Positions 34,734 through 46,185 of a stretch of DNA of 64,000 nt are shown here, in pieces. Below the pieces are notes generated by a model, which saw only the letters and a program-made list of their open reading frames with translations, was not told the DNA's origin and ran no database searches. The position numbers and the translations under genes are program-made. This DNA is from an uncultured Planococcus sp. (GTDB taxonomy: Bacteria > Bacillota > Bacilli > Bacillales_A > Planococcaceae), in the NCBI GenBank assembly GCA_947502505.1, contig CANNAE010000008.1, positions 23,922-87,921 of the forward strand. The letters run 5' to 3'. Each line of letters starts with the position of its first letter. The stretch's first letter is position 1.

Positions 34734-34773
34734 GGCTGCAGAAAGTTCCCATAAAACGGGACATTCTGCAGCC
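34734..34773. other. hairpin between the thioredoxin-like gene and dgkB
   Basis: GGCTGCAGA / TCTGCAGCC perfect nine-base arms with an inner CCC/GGG pair. There is no immediate T run, so it may be an RNA-stabilising or weak termination element after the thioredoxin-like gene. Confidence 0.5.
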
Positions 34774-34789
34774 GGCTGTCTATATGATG

Positions 34790-35350
34790 TTATGCCAAGC
34801 TTTCCTGCAAGCTCTTGCGAATGTCTTCATACGTATCTTGCCAAAGCACCGGGTCGGATGTGAAACGGTCCGATATCTCCCCGACAATCGTTTTCCAGTG
34901 CAACTCGTATTGGTGATCTTCTTTATCCGGCAGTTTCGTTTTCTTTTCGTCGACCATCTGCTGGACTTTCGGTGAACGGGGCCCCCACGAACCTTTTACT
35001 TCGCCGTTTTCGGACAGGAAGATGTATTTCGGGATCGACTTGCCGCCATCCGTCAAATAGCGGTCCATGAGTTCGGGGTTGTCGTCGCGGTAAACGCAGC
35101 GTACTTCAAGGCCCGCCGCTTCCGATAATTTCCGGAGGATCGGGTTGACCATCATCGCATCGCCGCACCAGTCTTCGGTAATAGCAAGGATGTTTATCCG
35201 CTGCTGTTTTAACATATCGATAAATTCCGGGTCGTCCGGCAGTTCGAATTTCTCGTAGATCGTGTAAGTTTTTTCTTGATTCGACTCCATTTGCGCCATA
35301 TATTTCTCCAGCGTGATGGCGTGCTCAAAATATTCCAGTTCCGTCATCAT
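34790..35350 (-). CDS. thioredoxin-like protein with a single active-site Cys
   Basis: A 186-residue soluble protein of the thioredoxin fold (Thioredoxin_9 type). The active-site loop reads ITEDWCGDAMMVNPIL near residue 62: Trp-Cys-Gly-Asp-Ala, so the second Cys of the CxxC pair is absent. KSIPKYIFL holds the cis-Pro. Without the resolving Cys it cannot work as a normal disulfide reductase; it may use a mixed-disulfide (monothiol) mechanism or bind thiols. GGAGACG precedes two adjacent ATG codons. Upstream lies a gene remnant and a repeat block. Confidence 0.82.
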   Translation of the reverse strand: MMTELEYFEHAITLEKYMAQMESNQEKTYTIYEKFELPDDPEFIDMLKQQRINILAITEDWCGDAMMVNPILRKLSEAAGLEVRCVYRDDNPELMDRYLTDGGKSIPKYIFLSENGEVKGSWGPRSPKVQQMVDEKKTKLPDKEDHQYELHWKTIVGEISDRFTSDPVLWQDTYEDIRKSLQESLA

Positions 35351-35376
35351 TCTATCACGTCTCCTTACCCAACAGT

Positions 35377-35520
35377 TTACCTGTTCTTTTCCCTTTGCGG
35401 CAAACTTTTAAGCAAAAAGCGATGGAATTGTTCCAATTCACGCTGCGTGTCGCGGTTGGTAGCTGGTTTATCATGCAGAATGCGGAGCAGTAAGTTAGAC
35501 GTGAGAGCGAGATGGATAAT
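35377..35520 (-). pseudogene. 3' remnant of a protein-coding gene
   Basis: Upstream of the thioredoxin-like gene one frame stays open for 48 codons, has no ATG, and reads like real protein at its end: LLLRILHDKPATNRDTQREL, then EQFHRFLLKSLPQREKNR and a stop 26 bases before the next gene. The frame is closed upstream by a stop at 35521-35523, where the 217-base repeat begins. This looks like the tail of a gene whose front was lost when the repeat block arose. The original family is not recognised. It may also be chance, given its short length. Confidence 0.4.
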
Positions 35521-35715
35521 TCATTACACATTTTATCACGAGATAGCCGCCTCCCGCTTTGGGCTGGCCTCTTGCAGTGAGCCAAGAAGAACGCTTGTGT
35601 TATTGCTTCGGCTCGCCCTTGGGCGCGTTTCGGCTTATAGATTTCATTGGGTGTTGTATGTGAATAAGTACCGTTGTTGATCGTCATCATCCGCTGATTG
35701 TCGACGCTTAGCTGG
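35499..35715. repeat. 217-base imperfect tandem repeat, unit 1
   Basis: First of two direct copies in a gene-free stretch. The most conserved part begins GCCTCCCGCTTTGGGCTGGC at 35549. A 58-base hairpin is visible at 35561-35618: GGGC-TG-GCC pairs with GGC-TC-GCCC, with an inner stem CAGTGAG/GTTATTG. Edges are approximate. There is no credible open frame. Confidence 0.75.
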
Positions 35716-35932
35716 ACCTGAAAGTGAGATAAATCGTCCGTTGATTATTTCATCGTGAAGCAGTCGCCTCCCGCTTTGGGCTGGCCTCTTACAATAAGCC
35801 AAGAAGAACACTTGTCTTATTGCATCGGCTCGCCCTTGTGCGCGGTTCAGCTTTTAGATTTCATTGGATATTGCGTGCGAAGAAGCGTCACTGTTAATTG
35901 TCTTCATCCGCTGGCGGAGACGCCTAGCTAGA
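35716..35932. repeat. 217-base imperfect tandem repeat, unit 2
   Basis: Second copy, offset by exactly 217 bases at all points checked. Its hairpin at 35778-35835 has the same outer arms, and its inner stem CAATAAG/CTTATTG is perfect. Differences from unit 1 in the inner stem are A-to-G changes that give G-U pairs in a plus-strand RNA. From 35933 to 36045 nothing is recognised. Confidence 0.75.
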
Positions 35933-36045
35933 GTTGATAGTGGAAAAGATGGTTCACTAGCTATTCTTTACGCAATTACAAAGCTGTCCAAAACTATTCA
36001 TACTAATTTCAGTGACAGTTGAATTTCATTTCCCCACTATACTTA

Positions 36046-36173
36046 GAGATGAAGCGGAAAGGGGCCGACGCCTGAGGGACCGCGCGGGCTGGCGAGACAA
36101 TGGTGGCGCGCCCTTTGCCACCTTGGCTCAACACCCGCCCCTCGGCAAGCGTGCCCCTTGGAGCGGAATCTCA
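36046..36173. repeat. foldback repeat element between gatB and the thioredoxin-like gene
   Basis: A 128-base, GC-rich element bounded by GAGAT/ATCTC, with arms AAGGGGC/GCCCCTT and an inner hairpin GGTGGC/GCCACC. The pattern GCGGAA...GGCTCAAC...CCGCCCCTCGGCAAGCGT...TGGAGCGGAA resembles a widespread Bacillales intergenic repeat from memory. It stands out against the AT-rich flanks and has no open frame worth calling. Confidence 0.7.
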
Positions 36174-36233
36174 AGGAAATAACATTTCGACTACCAGATT
36201 TAACTTTTGGATCGCATTCACTAAAATAAACCA

Positions 36234-36271
36234 CAAAAAAAAGGATGGCTGAGTGAGCCATCCTTTTTTTG
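36234..36271 (-). terminator. intrinsic terminator after gatB
   Basis: AAAAAAAGGATGGCT / AGCCATCCTTTTTTT with a five-base loop; A7 and T7 flank the stem. It abuts the gatB stop. Confidence 0.93.
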
Positions 36272-36272
36272 A

Positions 36273-37703
36273 TTAACGTTTTGCGATTTCCTCTAAGAGG
36301 ATTTTGTTCAAGAGCGGCGGGTTGGCCTGCCCTTTTGTCGCTTTCATGATTTGCCCGACGAGGAAGCCGATTGCGCGGTCTTTCCCGTTCTTGTAATCTT
36401 CGATCGACTGCGGATTGGCATCCAATGTATTGGTGACGTATTCCAGCAGTACGTTTTCGTCCGAGATCTGTACCAAGCCTTGCGCTTTGACGATCTTGTT
36501 CGGATCTCCGCCTTTTTCGATCAATTCCTTGAAGACTTTCTTGGCGATTTTCGAAGAGATCGTGCCTTCGCCGATCAATTTGATCATGCCGGCAAGCCCT
36601 TCTGGTGTTAGTTCCGTTTCTTCAAGCTCTTTGTTCTGGGCATTGAGATACGCGGACACTTCGCCCATCATCCAGTTGGATGTGAGTTTCGCGTCGGCTC
36701 CGGCTTTCACCGTCGCTTCGAAGAAATCGGAAATCGGTTTTTGCAAAGTCAGTAACATGGCGTCATATGATGACAAGCCAAGTTCTGACACGTAGCGGGC
36801 TTTGCGGGCATCCGGCAGTTCCGGAATCTCTGCGCGCACGCGCTCTAGCCATGCGTCGTCAATGACAATATCGACTAGGTCCGGCTCAGGGAAGTAACGG
36901 TAATCGTCCGAACCTTCTTTGATGCGCATGAGCAAGGTTTTGCCGGTCGATTCATCGTAGCGGCGTGTTTCCTGCTCGATGATGCCGCCTGCAAGCAATA
37001 CTTGCTCCTGGCGAATCTGTTCATGCTCCAAGCCTTTTTTGACGAAGTTGAACGAGTTCAAGTTCTTCAGCTCGGTTTTCGTACCGAATTCATCGCGGCC
37101 ATATGGGCGCAAGGAAATATTGGCGTCGCAGCGAAGCGAGCCTTCTTCCATGCGTACATCGGAAACGCCTGTGTACTGGATGATCGATTTGATCTTCTCC
37201 AAGTACGCATACGCTTCTTCCGGTGTGCGGATGTCGGGTTCCGAGACGATTTCAATCAACGGCGTGCCTTGGCGGTTAAAATCGACAAGGGAATGGCCAT
37301 TGCCGGTATGCGTCAATTTCCCAGCATCTTCTTCCATGTGGAGGCGCGTGATACCGATGCGTTTTTTCTCGCCATTCACTTCGATTTCCAGCCAGCCGTG
37401 CTCGCCGATCGGCTCATCAAACTGGGAAATCTGGTAAGCTTTCGGGTTATCCGGGTAGAAATAGTTTTTACGGTCAAATTTGGTGTGGCGCGAAATTTCA
37501 CAGTTTAACGCCAGTGCCGCTTTCATCGCCCAATCGACAGCTGTTTTATTGACGACCGGCAAGACCCCAGGATAGCCAAGGTCGATAACGTTTGTATTGG
37601 TATTCGGTTCAGCACCGAAATGTGCCGGGGAAGGCGAGAACATTTTGGATTCCGTCTTCAGTTCGACGTGGACTTCAAGCCCGATGATCGTTTCGAAATT
37701 CAT
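36273..37703 (-). CDS. gatB: Asp-tRNA(Asn)/Glu-tRNA(Gln) amidotransferase subunit B
   Basis: A 476-residue subunit that binds the mischarged tRNA and phosphorylates the glutamyl or aspartyl group before amidation. Family signs: [18 protein letters not shown] at the start, [12 protein letters not shown], the [16 protein letters not shown] segment, and a YqeY-like C-terminal tail domain (from about residue 330). ATG 37703 overlaps the gatA stop by ATGA and has GGGAGGG upstream, so an earlier in-frame start is rejected. Last gene of gatCAB. Confidence 0.96.
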   Translation of the reverse strand: MNFETIIGLEVHVELKTESKMFSPSPAHFGAEPNTNTNVIDLGYPGVLPVVNKTAVDWAMKAALALNCEISRHTKFDRKNYFYPDNPKAYQISQFDEPIGEHGWLEIEVNGEKKRIGITRLHMEEDAGKLTHTGNGHSLVDFNRQGTPLIEIVSEPDIRTPEEAYAYLEKIKSIIQYTGVSDVRMEEGSLRCDANISLRPYGRDEFGTKTELKNLNSFNFVKKGLEHEQIRQEQVLLAGGIIEQETRRYDESTGKTLLMRIKEGSDDYRYFPEPDLVDIVIDDAWLERVRAEIPELPDARKARYVSELGLSSYDAMLLTLQKPISDFFEATVKAGADAKLTSNWMMGEVSAYLNAQNKELEETELTPEGLAGMIKLIGEGTISSKIAKKVFKELIEKGGDPNKIVKAQGLVQISDENVLLEYVTNTLDANPQSIEDYKNGKDRAIGFLVGQIMKATKGQANPPLLNKILLEEIAKR

Positions 37704-39169
37704 TGTGCTGCTCCCTCCCATGTTTGCGGTGTTTCTTTATGGAACTCGGTCGCTTGTTCAAAAGCATCCGCGACACGATAGACTGTTTCTTCATCGAAAT
37801 AATTGCCGATGATCTGCAAGCCGAGCGGCAATCCGCCTTCGAATCCGCAAGGGACCGAGATGGCTGGAACGCCTGCTAAGTTGACAGGAATCGTCAAGAT
37901 ATCGTTCGCATACATTGTCAATGGATCATCGATGATTTCACCGATCTTGAATGCCGGTGTCGGCGTTGTCGGCCCAACGATAACATCGAAGTTTTCGAAT
38001 GCTTTATCGAAATCCTGCTTGATCAAGGTACGTACTTTTTGCGCTTTTTTATAATAAGCATCGTAATAGCCGGAGCTGAGTGCATAAGTTCCGAGCATGA
38101 TGCGGCGCTTCACTTCATCGCCGAACCCTTCAGAGCGCGTGTTCATATAGAACTCCAGCAAGCTTCCGGCTTTTTCCGTACGGTAGCCGTAGCGAATGCC
38201 GTCAAAACGGGACAAGTTGGACGATGCTTCAGAAGAAGCCAAGATGTAATAAGTGGAAAGTGCGTATTTAGAGTGCGGCAAGGAAATCTCTTCCCATGTC
38301 GCGCCTTTTTCTTCCAACACTTTCAAGGCATCTTTGACGGCTTGTTTCGATGCTTCGCTGACGCCTTCTGCGAAATATTCTTTCGGCACGCCAATGCGGA
38401 GTCCTTGGATATCGCCAGTGAGTGCCGCAGTGAAGTCCGGGACTTCCACATTTGCAGACGTGGAATCTTTCTCATCGTGGCCGGAAATGGCGTTCAATAA
38501 TAAGGCATTGTCTTTTACAGTGCGGGTAATCGGTCCGATTTGGTCAAATGACGACGCATAGGCGATCAATCCGAAACGCGAGACGCGCCCGTATGTCGGC
38601 TTCATGCCCACGACACCGCAAAAAGCGGCCGGTTGGCGAATCGATCCGCCCGTATCAGAACCGAGTGAAAACGGAACTTCGCCTGCAGCCACAGCCGCAG
38701 CCGAGCCGCCTGACGAGCCGCCCGGAACAGTTTCCAGGTTCCACGGGTTTTTCGTGTTTTTGTAATAGGAGTTTTCATTGGAAGATCCCATGGCGAATTC
38801 ATCCATGTTCAATTTCCCGACGATGACCATTCCGGCTTCGCGCAATTTATCCACAACTGTTGCATTGTAGATGGGGTTGAAGCCTTTCAGGATCAAGCTC
38901 GATGCCGTTGTCTCCAGTCCTTCTGTCACGATATTATCCTTCACGCCGATCGGCAAACCGAAAAGCGGGCCGCGTTCTCCTGCTTCCATTTGGTCCATTT
39001 CAGCTGCCTGCTTTGTCGCCTGCTCTTCATTCAAAGCCAAAAAGGCGTCGACTTTCGGGTCCAAATCCTTGATGCGCTGGAATGTCGCTTGCGTCAAATC
39101 AGCAATCGACAATTCTTTGCTATGTAGTAATTCCTGCAATTCTTTTGCAGTTTTATCAGCTAACTTCAT
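37700..39169 (-). CDS. gatA: Asp-tRNA(Asn)/Glu-tRNA(Gln) amidotransferase subunit A
   Basis: A 489-residue glutaminase subunit that supplies ammonia to GatB. The Ser-cisSer-Lys triad is visible: Lys in [14 protein letters not shown] near residue 77 and the serines in [15 protein letters not shown] near residues 150-175, with [16 protein letters not shown]. The ATG follows GAGGGA. It lies 18 bases after gatC and overlaps gatB by four bases. The complex makes Gln-tRNA(Gln) and possibly Asn-tRNA(Asn). Confidence 0.96.
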   Translation of the reverse strand: MKLADKTAKELQELLHSKELSIADLTQATFQRIKDLDPKVDAFLALNEEQATKQAAEMDQMEAGERGPLFGLPIGVKDNIVTEGLETTASSLILKGFNPIYNATVVDKLREAGMVIVGKLNMDEFAMGSSNENSYYKNTKNPWNLETVPGGSSGGSAAAVAAGEVPFSLGSDTGGSIRQPAAFCGVVGMKPTYGRVSRFGLIAYASSFDQIGPITRTVKDNALLLNAISGHDEKDSTSANVEVPDFTAALTGDIQGLRIGVPKEYFAEGVSEASKQAVKDALKVLEEKGATWEEISLPHSKYALSTYYILASSEASSNLSRFDGIRYGYRTEKAGSLLEFYMNTRSEGFGDEVKRRIMLGTYALSSGYYDAYYKKAQKVRTLIKQDFDKAFENFDVIVGPTTPTPAFKIGEIIDDPLTMYANDILTIPVNLAGVPAISVPCGFEGGLPLGLQIIGNYFDEETVYRVADAFEQATEFHKETPQTWEGAAQ

Positions 39170-39187
39170 CTTTTTCCCTCCTCACAA

Positions 39188-39478
39188 TCAGTCTAGAATC
39201 GTTGGCACACGTACTTGTCCGCCTTCGTGCTCTTTTACGTTTTTCATCACCATTTCACGTGGCAAGCCTTCGATCGACTTGTCTTTGCGCATCACATTGA
39301 CCAGCGGCAATACGTGGGTGGTCGGTTCTACATTTTCCGTATCCAATTCGTTCAACAACTCCATCGCATTGGTGATCGCTTCCAATTGGTCCGCAAAATG
39401 CACAGCTTCCTCGTCGGTAATTGCCAAACGTGCCAAGTGGGCCACTTCGATAACTTCTTCTTTTGTCATTTTCGCCAT
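39188..39478 (-). CDS. gatC: Asp-tRNA(Asn)/Glu-tRNA(Gln) amidotransferase subunit C
   Basis: A 96-residue small subunit that wraps between GatA and GatB and stabilises them. Typical parts: VAHLARLAITDEEA near residue 12, and the NVEPTTHVLPLVNVMRKD segment near residue 60. GGAGGTG precedes the ATG. First gene of gatCAB; a terminator separates it from camS upstream, and TATGAT at 39514-39519 (minus strand) may be its -10. Confidence 0.95.
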   Translation of the reverse strand: MAKMTKEEVIEVAHLARLAITDEEAVHFADQLEAITNAMELLNELDTENVEPTTHVLPLVNVMRKDKSIEGLPREMVMKNVKEHEGGQVRVPTILD

Positions 39479-39528
39479 TTTTTACACCTCCGGATTCAAT
39501 AAACATACGGTCTATCATACCATTTTTC

Positions 39529-39565
39529 TAAAAAAATGAATAGAGACAGCCAACTGGCTGCCTCT
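39529..39565 (-). terminator. terminator after the camS gene
   Basis: On the minus strand AGAGGCAGCC-AGTT-GGCTGTCTCT, then a T7 run four bases later. It divides the pcrB-to-camS unit from gatCAB. Confidence 0.75.
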
Positions 39566-39577
39566 TAAATTGCCGGC

Positions 39578-40708
39578 TTACTCGTAAATGTGGACAACCG
39601 GTTCTTCTTCCCCTGCTTTTCGCAAGATGAGTGCTTCCGCTCCATTCGTCGATGTCACGTTCACTTCAATCTGGACATCATCCGGAAAATGGTCGAGGAT
39701 CAAGCCGGTAACATATTGCGTAAAGCCGATCACTTCAGCCGAACCGTAAAATTGGATCGGGATTTCGATTTTCAGCTCCTGCAATTGGCCGTTTTGATAA
39801 AAACCTTTGCCAATGACGCTCGTGAAGTTTGAGAAATACAATTCGACATCTTGCTTGAAGTTGCGGAATGCCGTATCGATGTCGCGGTATTGCTCGTTTG
39901 TGCCAGACGTCGGGAACACGACATAGGCTTCGTCAATATCGTTCCAATTCGCCACTTCCGTCTCGCCTTTTGGCGCAGCGCCGTAAGAAAAATAAGTTCC
40001 CGGCGTCATCGCATTGCGGCTGTTCTGGGCGAATAAAGCGACGAGGATCGGCACATCTCCCATGCCTTCTTTCTCCCGCAAGCGCTTGACGATTTCATCA
40101 GCCATCCGCTTGCCTTCTGAGATGATTTGATCTTGCGGGATGGTTTCCTCGTAAGGAATATTGTCTGAGGAGTTATAATACACCGTATTCATCGCAAGCC
40201 CGATAGACACCCCGCCAAGGCGGATCTTGTCTTCTTCTGTTTTCACCAGGTAGTTCTGCTCTAGGATGTGCGCCAGCAATTCCGGTTGTGGGCGCTCGCC
40301 CTCATCCGTTTCCGCTTGGCTTCGGCCGTCTTCTGGATTCAGCCCTTGCGGATTGTCCTTGCTTTTGCGCTGGAGCCATAGCGAAGCTTCTTCATCGGTG
40401 ATTTTTTGGCCTTCCTGGAAATAATAATCATCCGGTGAAAATTGCTGCTGCGACAGGCGCAATAAGCCATGTTCCGCTTCTTTGATGTCGTAGCGCGAAT
40501 TCAGCCGGCTGACAATTTTCCCGCGGGTAGCGCTTTGCTTATAAGGCAATAGCGTCCGGTAGTATTGGTCATCGAGCTGCATGCTCGGGATGATGGCCGT
40601 CTCCGGTTCTTCTTGTTCCGTGTTGATCACTTCTGCCTCGTCGTTTCCGGAAGGGACACATCCCGAAAGCAGCAATAGGCTGATCGGGATCCACCAAATG
40701 CGTTTCAT
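39578..40708 (-). CDS. yerH: CamS family sex pheromone lipoprotein (YerH)
   Basis: A 376-residue lipoprotein with a signal peptide and lipobox LLSGC (Cys about residue 16). It belongs to the CamS family, whose signal peptides give short pheromones (cAM373 type) in enterococci and staphylococci; the body of the protein has no known function. Here the peptide next to the lipobox (about ISLLLLSG) would be the equivalent. Position right after ligA is the same as B. subtilis yerH. GGAG precedes the ATG by eight bases. Confidence 0.92.
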   Translation of the reverse strand: MKRIWWIPISLLLLSGCVPSGNDEAEVINTEQEEPETAIIPSMQLDDQYYRTLLPYKQSATRGKIVSRLNSRYDIKEAEHGLLRLSQQQFSPDDYYFQEGQKITDEEASLWLQRKSKDNPQGLNPEDGRSQAETDEGERPQPELLAHILEQNYLVKTEEDKIRLGGVSIGLAMNTVYYNSSDNIPYEETIPQDQIISEGKRMADEIVKRLREKEGMGDVPILVALFAQNSRNAMTPGTYFSYGAAPKGETEVANWNDIDEAYVVFPTSGTNEQYRDIDTAFRNFKQDVELYFSNFTSVIGKGFYQNGQLQELKIEIPIQFYGSAEVIGFTQYVTGLILDHFPDDVQIEVNVTSTNGAEALILRKAGEEEPVVHIYE

Positions 40709-40720
40709 ATACTAATCTCC

Positions 40721-42727
<2,007 letters not shown>

Positions 42728-42742
42728 TCAAGTTCCTCCAGA

Positions 42743-44959
42743 TCATTCTTTTTCGATCGGCGCAAATTTCGCGAGCAGCCGCTTGATGCCTGTTGGGCTC
42801 GGGAAGGCGATATCGAGTTCCGTTTGTTCGCCCTCGCCCTTGACGTTGACGACCGTCCCGGTGCCCCATTTTTTATGCTTCGCCCGGTCGCCTGTTTTCC
42901 AGCCCAACCGGTCGCCGCCCGATGCTTGGTAGGAAGGCTTCATGACCGCTTTGCGCCTCGGCGCCTGCTTGTAGCTTGTCGCTGCGCCTGCACGGTGCTG
43001 GGCAATGGTCGGTTCGATGAGTTCTTCCGAAATTTCGGAAATGAAACGCGACGGCAGATTGAAATTGCTCTTGCCGAAAATCGTCCGCGACGAAGCATGC
43101 GTCAAATAAAGGCGCTTCTCGGCGCGCGTGATGCCCACATACGCAAGTCTCCGTTCTTCTTCCAGCTCTTCTTCGTCGTTGTTCGAACGCGAATGCGGGA
43201 AGACATTTTCCTCGAGCCCGACGATGAACACCACCGGAAATTCTAGGCCTTTTGCTGCGTGCATCGTCATGAGGATGATTGGGCCATCGCCTTGTTCTTC
43301 TTCCTCGTCCAAGGAATCGATATCCGCAATCAAAGCCAAATCGGTCAAGAATGCCACCAATGACTTGTCATCACTTTGTTTTTCGAATGCTTGTGTCACT
43401 GTCAGGAATTCATCTAAGTTCTCCAGGCGGCTTTCGCCTTCGATGGTCTTGTCGTTTTGGAGCATTTGGCGGTAGCCGGATTTCTTCAGCACTTCTTCCA
43501 CCAATTCCGTCACCGACAGGAATTCCTGCATTTCGGTAAACCCGGCAATCATTGACCGGAACTCAAGCGCCGTCTGTGCCGTTTTTGCCGTCAAGCCCAT
43601 GAAATCCGCTTCCTGTAAGGAATCCATGATGGTGCGGTCCTGCTCGATCGCAAAGCGCGCCATTTTCTCGAATGAGGTCGCGCCGATGCCCCGCTTCGGT
43701 TCATTGATGATGCGCGCGAGAGACAAATCATCTTCGTTATTGGCAATCAAGCGCAAATACGCCAGCAGGTCCTTGATTTCCTTGCGGTCATAGAATTTCG
43801 TACCGCCAACAATTGTGTAGCTCATATTCGATTTGACGAACATTTCCTCTAAAACCCGCGATTGGGCATTCGTCCGGTAAAGAATGGCAAAATCAGAAGT
43901 TTTATAGCCCTCTTGCTGCATGAGGCTTTGGATGGTCTGGACGATGTATTGGGCTTCCTGGCGTTCATCGCCCGCTTTATGGAGCGAAATCGCTGGCCCT
44001 TCGTCATTATCGGTGCGCAGTTCTTTCGGATAGCGGCTCGTGTTTTTCTGGATAACATCGTTTGCCGCCTGCAAAATGCGCTTGGTCGAACGGTAATTCT
44101 GTTCGAGCATGATCACTTTGGCATCCGGATAATCCTTCTCGAATGACAGGATATTGGTGATATCCGCCCCGCGCCAGCGATAGATCGACTGGTCGGAATC
44201 GCCGACGACGCAAATATTCTTGAATTTCTTCGCCATTAATTGCACCAGTTGATATTGGGCATTATTCGTATCCTGGTATTCATCGACATGGATGTAATGG
44301 AATTTATCCTGATAATAGGCCAATACGTCCGGCACGGTTTCAAAGAGCCTCAAGGTCATCATGATCAAATCGTCGAAATCGAGCGATTGGTTTTTTTGGA
44401 GCCGTTTCTGGTAGCCGGTGAAGACTTCCGCGACCGTTTTTTCATAAGGGTTGAATTGATTGGCGTTCGCCGCAAAAGTTTCCGCATCGATGCATTCATT
44501 TTTCGATGACGAAATGGCGTTTAGCATCGTCCGCGGCTCGTATTTTTTCGGGTCCAGGTTTTGCTGCTTCAAGACATTTTTGATGACCGTCAATTGATCA
44601 GTCGTATCCAAAATCGAGAAGCTTTTCGAAAAGCCCAGGCGGTCGATATTGCGGCGCAGGATGCGTACGCACATCGAGTGGAATGTTGATACCCACATGC
44701 GGTCGCCTGTGCCATGGCCTAGCAGTCCATCGATCCGGTTGCGCATTTCGCGCGCGGCTTTATTGGTGAAGGTGATTGCCAGGATATTGGACGGGTAGAC
44801 TTGCTTTTCCAGCACCAAATAAGCGATACGGTGTGTCAATACACGCGTTTTCCCTGATCCCGCACCGGCCATGATCAATAGCGGGCCTTCTGTTGTTTTA
44901 ACTGCTTCTTCCTGTTCGGGGTTCATGCCCCGCAGCAAGTTTTTTGTGATTATTTCCAT
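42743..44959 (-). CDS. pcrA: ATP-dependent DNA helicase PcrA
   Basis: A 738-residue UvrD-type 3'-5' helicase essential in Bacillales, working in repair, in removing RecA and with RNA polymerase. Walker A is AGAGSGKT near residue 30; motif II is VDEYQDTN; motif [31 protein letters not shown]. The C-terminal tail ends with the [11 protein letters not shown]udor-like fold that binds RNA polymerase. ATG 44959 has GAGGTGG upstream; a longer frame start reads into the pcrB spacer. Confidence 0.97.
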   Translation of the reverse strand: MEIITKNLLRGMNPEQEEAVKTTEGPLLIMAGAGSGKTRVLTHRIAYLVLEKQVYPSNILAITFTNKAAREMRNRIDGLLGHGTGDRMWVSTFHSMCVRILRRNIDRLGFSKSFSILDTTDQLTVIKNVLKQQNLDPKKYEPRTMLNAISSSKNECIDAETFAANANQFNPYEKTVAEVFTGYQKRLQKNQSLDFDDLIMMTLRLFETVPDVLAYYQDKFHYIHVDEYQDTNNAQYQLVQLMAKKFKNICVVGDSDQSIYRWRGADITNILSFEKDYPDAKVIMLEQNYRSTKRILQAANDVIQKNTSRYPKELRTDNDEGPAISLHKAGDERQEAQYIVQTIQSLMQQEGYKTSDFAILYRTNAQSRVLEEMFVKSNMSYTIVGGTKFYDRKEIKDLLAYLRLIANNEDDLSLARIINEPKRGIGATSFEKMARFAIEQDRTIMDSLQEADFMGLTAKTAQTALEFRSMIAGFTEMQEFLSVTELVEEVLKKSGYRQMLQNDKTIEGESRLENLDEFLTVTQAFEKQSDDKSLVAFLTDLALIADIDSLDEEEEQGDGPIILMTMHAAKGLEFPVVFIVGLEENVFPHSRSNNDEEELEEERRLAYVGITRAEKRLYLTHASSRTIFGKSNFNLPSRFISEISEELIEPTIAQHRAGAATSYKQAPRRKAVMKPSYQASGGDRLGWKTGDRAKHKKWGTGTVVNVKGEGEQTELDIAFPSPTGIKRLLAKFAPIEKE

Positions 44960-44990
44960 TGTGCACCACCTCGAACATTTGTTCTTATCA

Positions 44991-45692
44991 TTATAACGAT
45001 TGCTCAGCCGTTTCCGCAACTGCCTTGACGGTCGCAAGCGCTTTGTTTAGATCTTCATAGATAATATTGCCGACAACGATTGTATCGCTGATGGCTGCCA
45101 TCTCTTTGGCACGTTCTGCTGAATCGATGCCGCCGCCGTAAAACAGCCGGGTATCGGACAGCACCGACGCGGCTTTTCGGACAAGTGCCGGATCGCCGTA
45201 CATGCCGCTGTATTCCACATAAAAGACCGGCAGCCGGAAAAAATGCTCCGCCATGCGCGCATATCCGAGCACATCCGCTTCAGTCAGGGAGGCATCCGCC
45301 CCGGTCAATCGTGCCGCTTTGCAGTCCGGATTCAAAATGCAATAACCTTCCGGCACGATCTCCGTCCAGTCCATGATCTCGCCGTATTCCCGGATGGCTT
45401 CGTGATGAAGCCCTTTGATCCATTTCGGGTCGTTGCTATTGAGTACCGTCGGGATGAAATAATAATCGAAGCCCGGCGTCACCGATTCGACCGTCGACAC
45501 TTCGAGTACAACCGGTACCGAAAAGCGGTTCACACGGGCCGTCAACTCCAGGACATTGTCGAGTGTGACATCATCGCTTCCGCCAATCAAGATGGCATCA
45601 GTCCCGGATTTGCAAATTCGTTCCAAATGTCCATCTGAAAGTTCTTTTGCAGGGTCTAATTTAAAGACATGCCGCCATGTTTGAAAGTCCAC
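44991..45692 (-). CDS. pcrB: heptaprenylglyceryl phosphate synthase
   Basis: A 233-residue TIM-barrel prenyltransferase that joins sn-glycerol 1-phosphate with heptaprenyl diphosphate, giving an archaeal-type ether lipid precursor in Bacillales. Family motifs: [12 protein letters not shown] near residue 33, [23 protein letters not shown] and the phosphate-binding [12 protein letters not shown] near residue 185. The start is GTG 45692, eight bases after AGGAGA. First gene of pcrB-pcrA-ligA-yerH. Confidence 0.94.
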   Translation of the reverse strand: MDFQTWRHVFKLDPAKELSDGHLERICKSGTDAILIGGSDDVTLDNVLELTARVNRFSVPVVLEVSTVESVTPGFDYYFIPTVLNSNDPKWIKGLHHEAIREYGEIMDWTEIVPEGYCILNPDCKAARLTGADASLTEADVLGYARMAEHFFRLPVFYVEYSGMYGDPALVRKAASVLSDTRLFYGGGIDSAERAKEMAAISDTIVVGNIIYEDLNKALATVKAVAETAEQSL

Positions 45693-45794
45693 AGGTATTC
45701 TCCTAACTGTACTTTGGTTTTCATCTTCCCATTATAACAAAAGATCAGCCAACACTCCGTTCCCATCCATCCACAAATGAAGGATTCCGCGCAT

Positions 45795-45827
45795 AAAAAA
45801 ACTGACCAGCGCATTTGCCAGTCAGTC
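45795..45827 (-). terminator. intrinsic terminator after yerC
   Basis: ACTGAC / GTCAGT stem with inner TGGC/GCTG pairing and, on the minus strand, a T7 run. It overlaps the yerC stop codon. Confidence 0.8.
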
Positions 45828-46148
45828 TTTTGGAAGTTCGATCTGTTTTTCTTCAGGATATAGCACATCGAGCATTTCCTCGTATGCATCATTGCCGTAG
45901 TTCAAGCAACGGCGCACGCGGGAGATCGTCGCTGTGCTCGCGCCCGTTTCGTTCTTGATTTTCTCGTAGGTCTTTTTCAAACGCAGCATATGCGCTACTT
46001 CAAAGCGCTGCGATAACGATTGGATCTCGCTGATCGTGCACAAATCATCAAAAAATCGATAGGCTTGTTCTTTGTTTTCCAATGCCAGCACCGCTTCGAT
46101 CAATTGATCGGTCTGCGGCCCTCTAATCTTATCAACTTGCATGCACAT
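45822..46148 (-). CDS. yerC: YerC/YecD family TrpR-related protein
   Basis: A 108-residue DNA-binding protein with the TrpR-like fold. The helix-turn-helix is NETGASTATISRVRRCLNYG near residues 66-86, preceded by FFDDLCTISEIQSLSQRFEVA. The family is conserved in Firmicutes and its targets are not known. ATG 46148 fits AAAGGA (seven bases); ATG 46142 matches the start of B. subtilis YerC and could be the real one. Terminated by a hairpin, it is the last gene of yerA-yerB-yerC. Confidence 0.9.
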   Translation of the reverse strand: MCMQVDKIRGPQTDQLIEAVLALENKEQAYRFFDDLCTISEIQSLSQRFEVAHMLRLKKTYEKIKNETGASTATISRVRRCLNYGNDAYEEMLDVLYPEEKQIELPKD

Positions 46149-46185
46149 TCAACGTCCTTTCATTGCTCTTCGATTGGTCCCGCTT

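Noticed and set aside
35355..35690. 111-codon minus-strand frame across repeat unit 1
   Set aside because: It runs through the repeat, changes frame relative to the protein-like tail at 35377-35520, and lacks a ribosome binding site.
36043..36261. 72-codon minus-strand frame over the foldback element
   Set aside because: It lies entirely within a palindromic GC-rich element and has no start signal.
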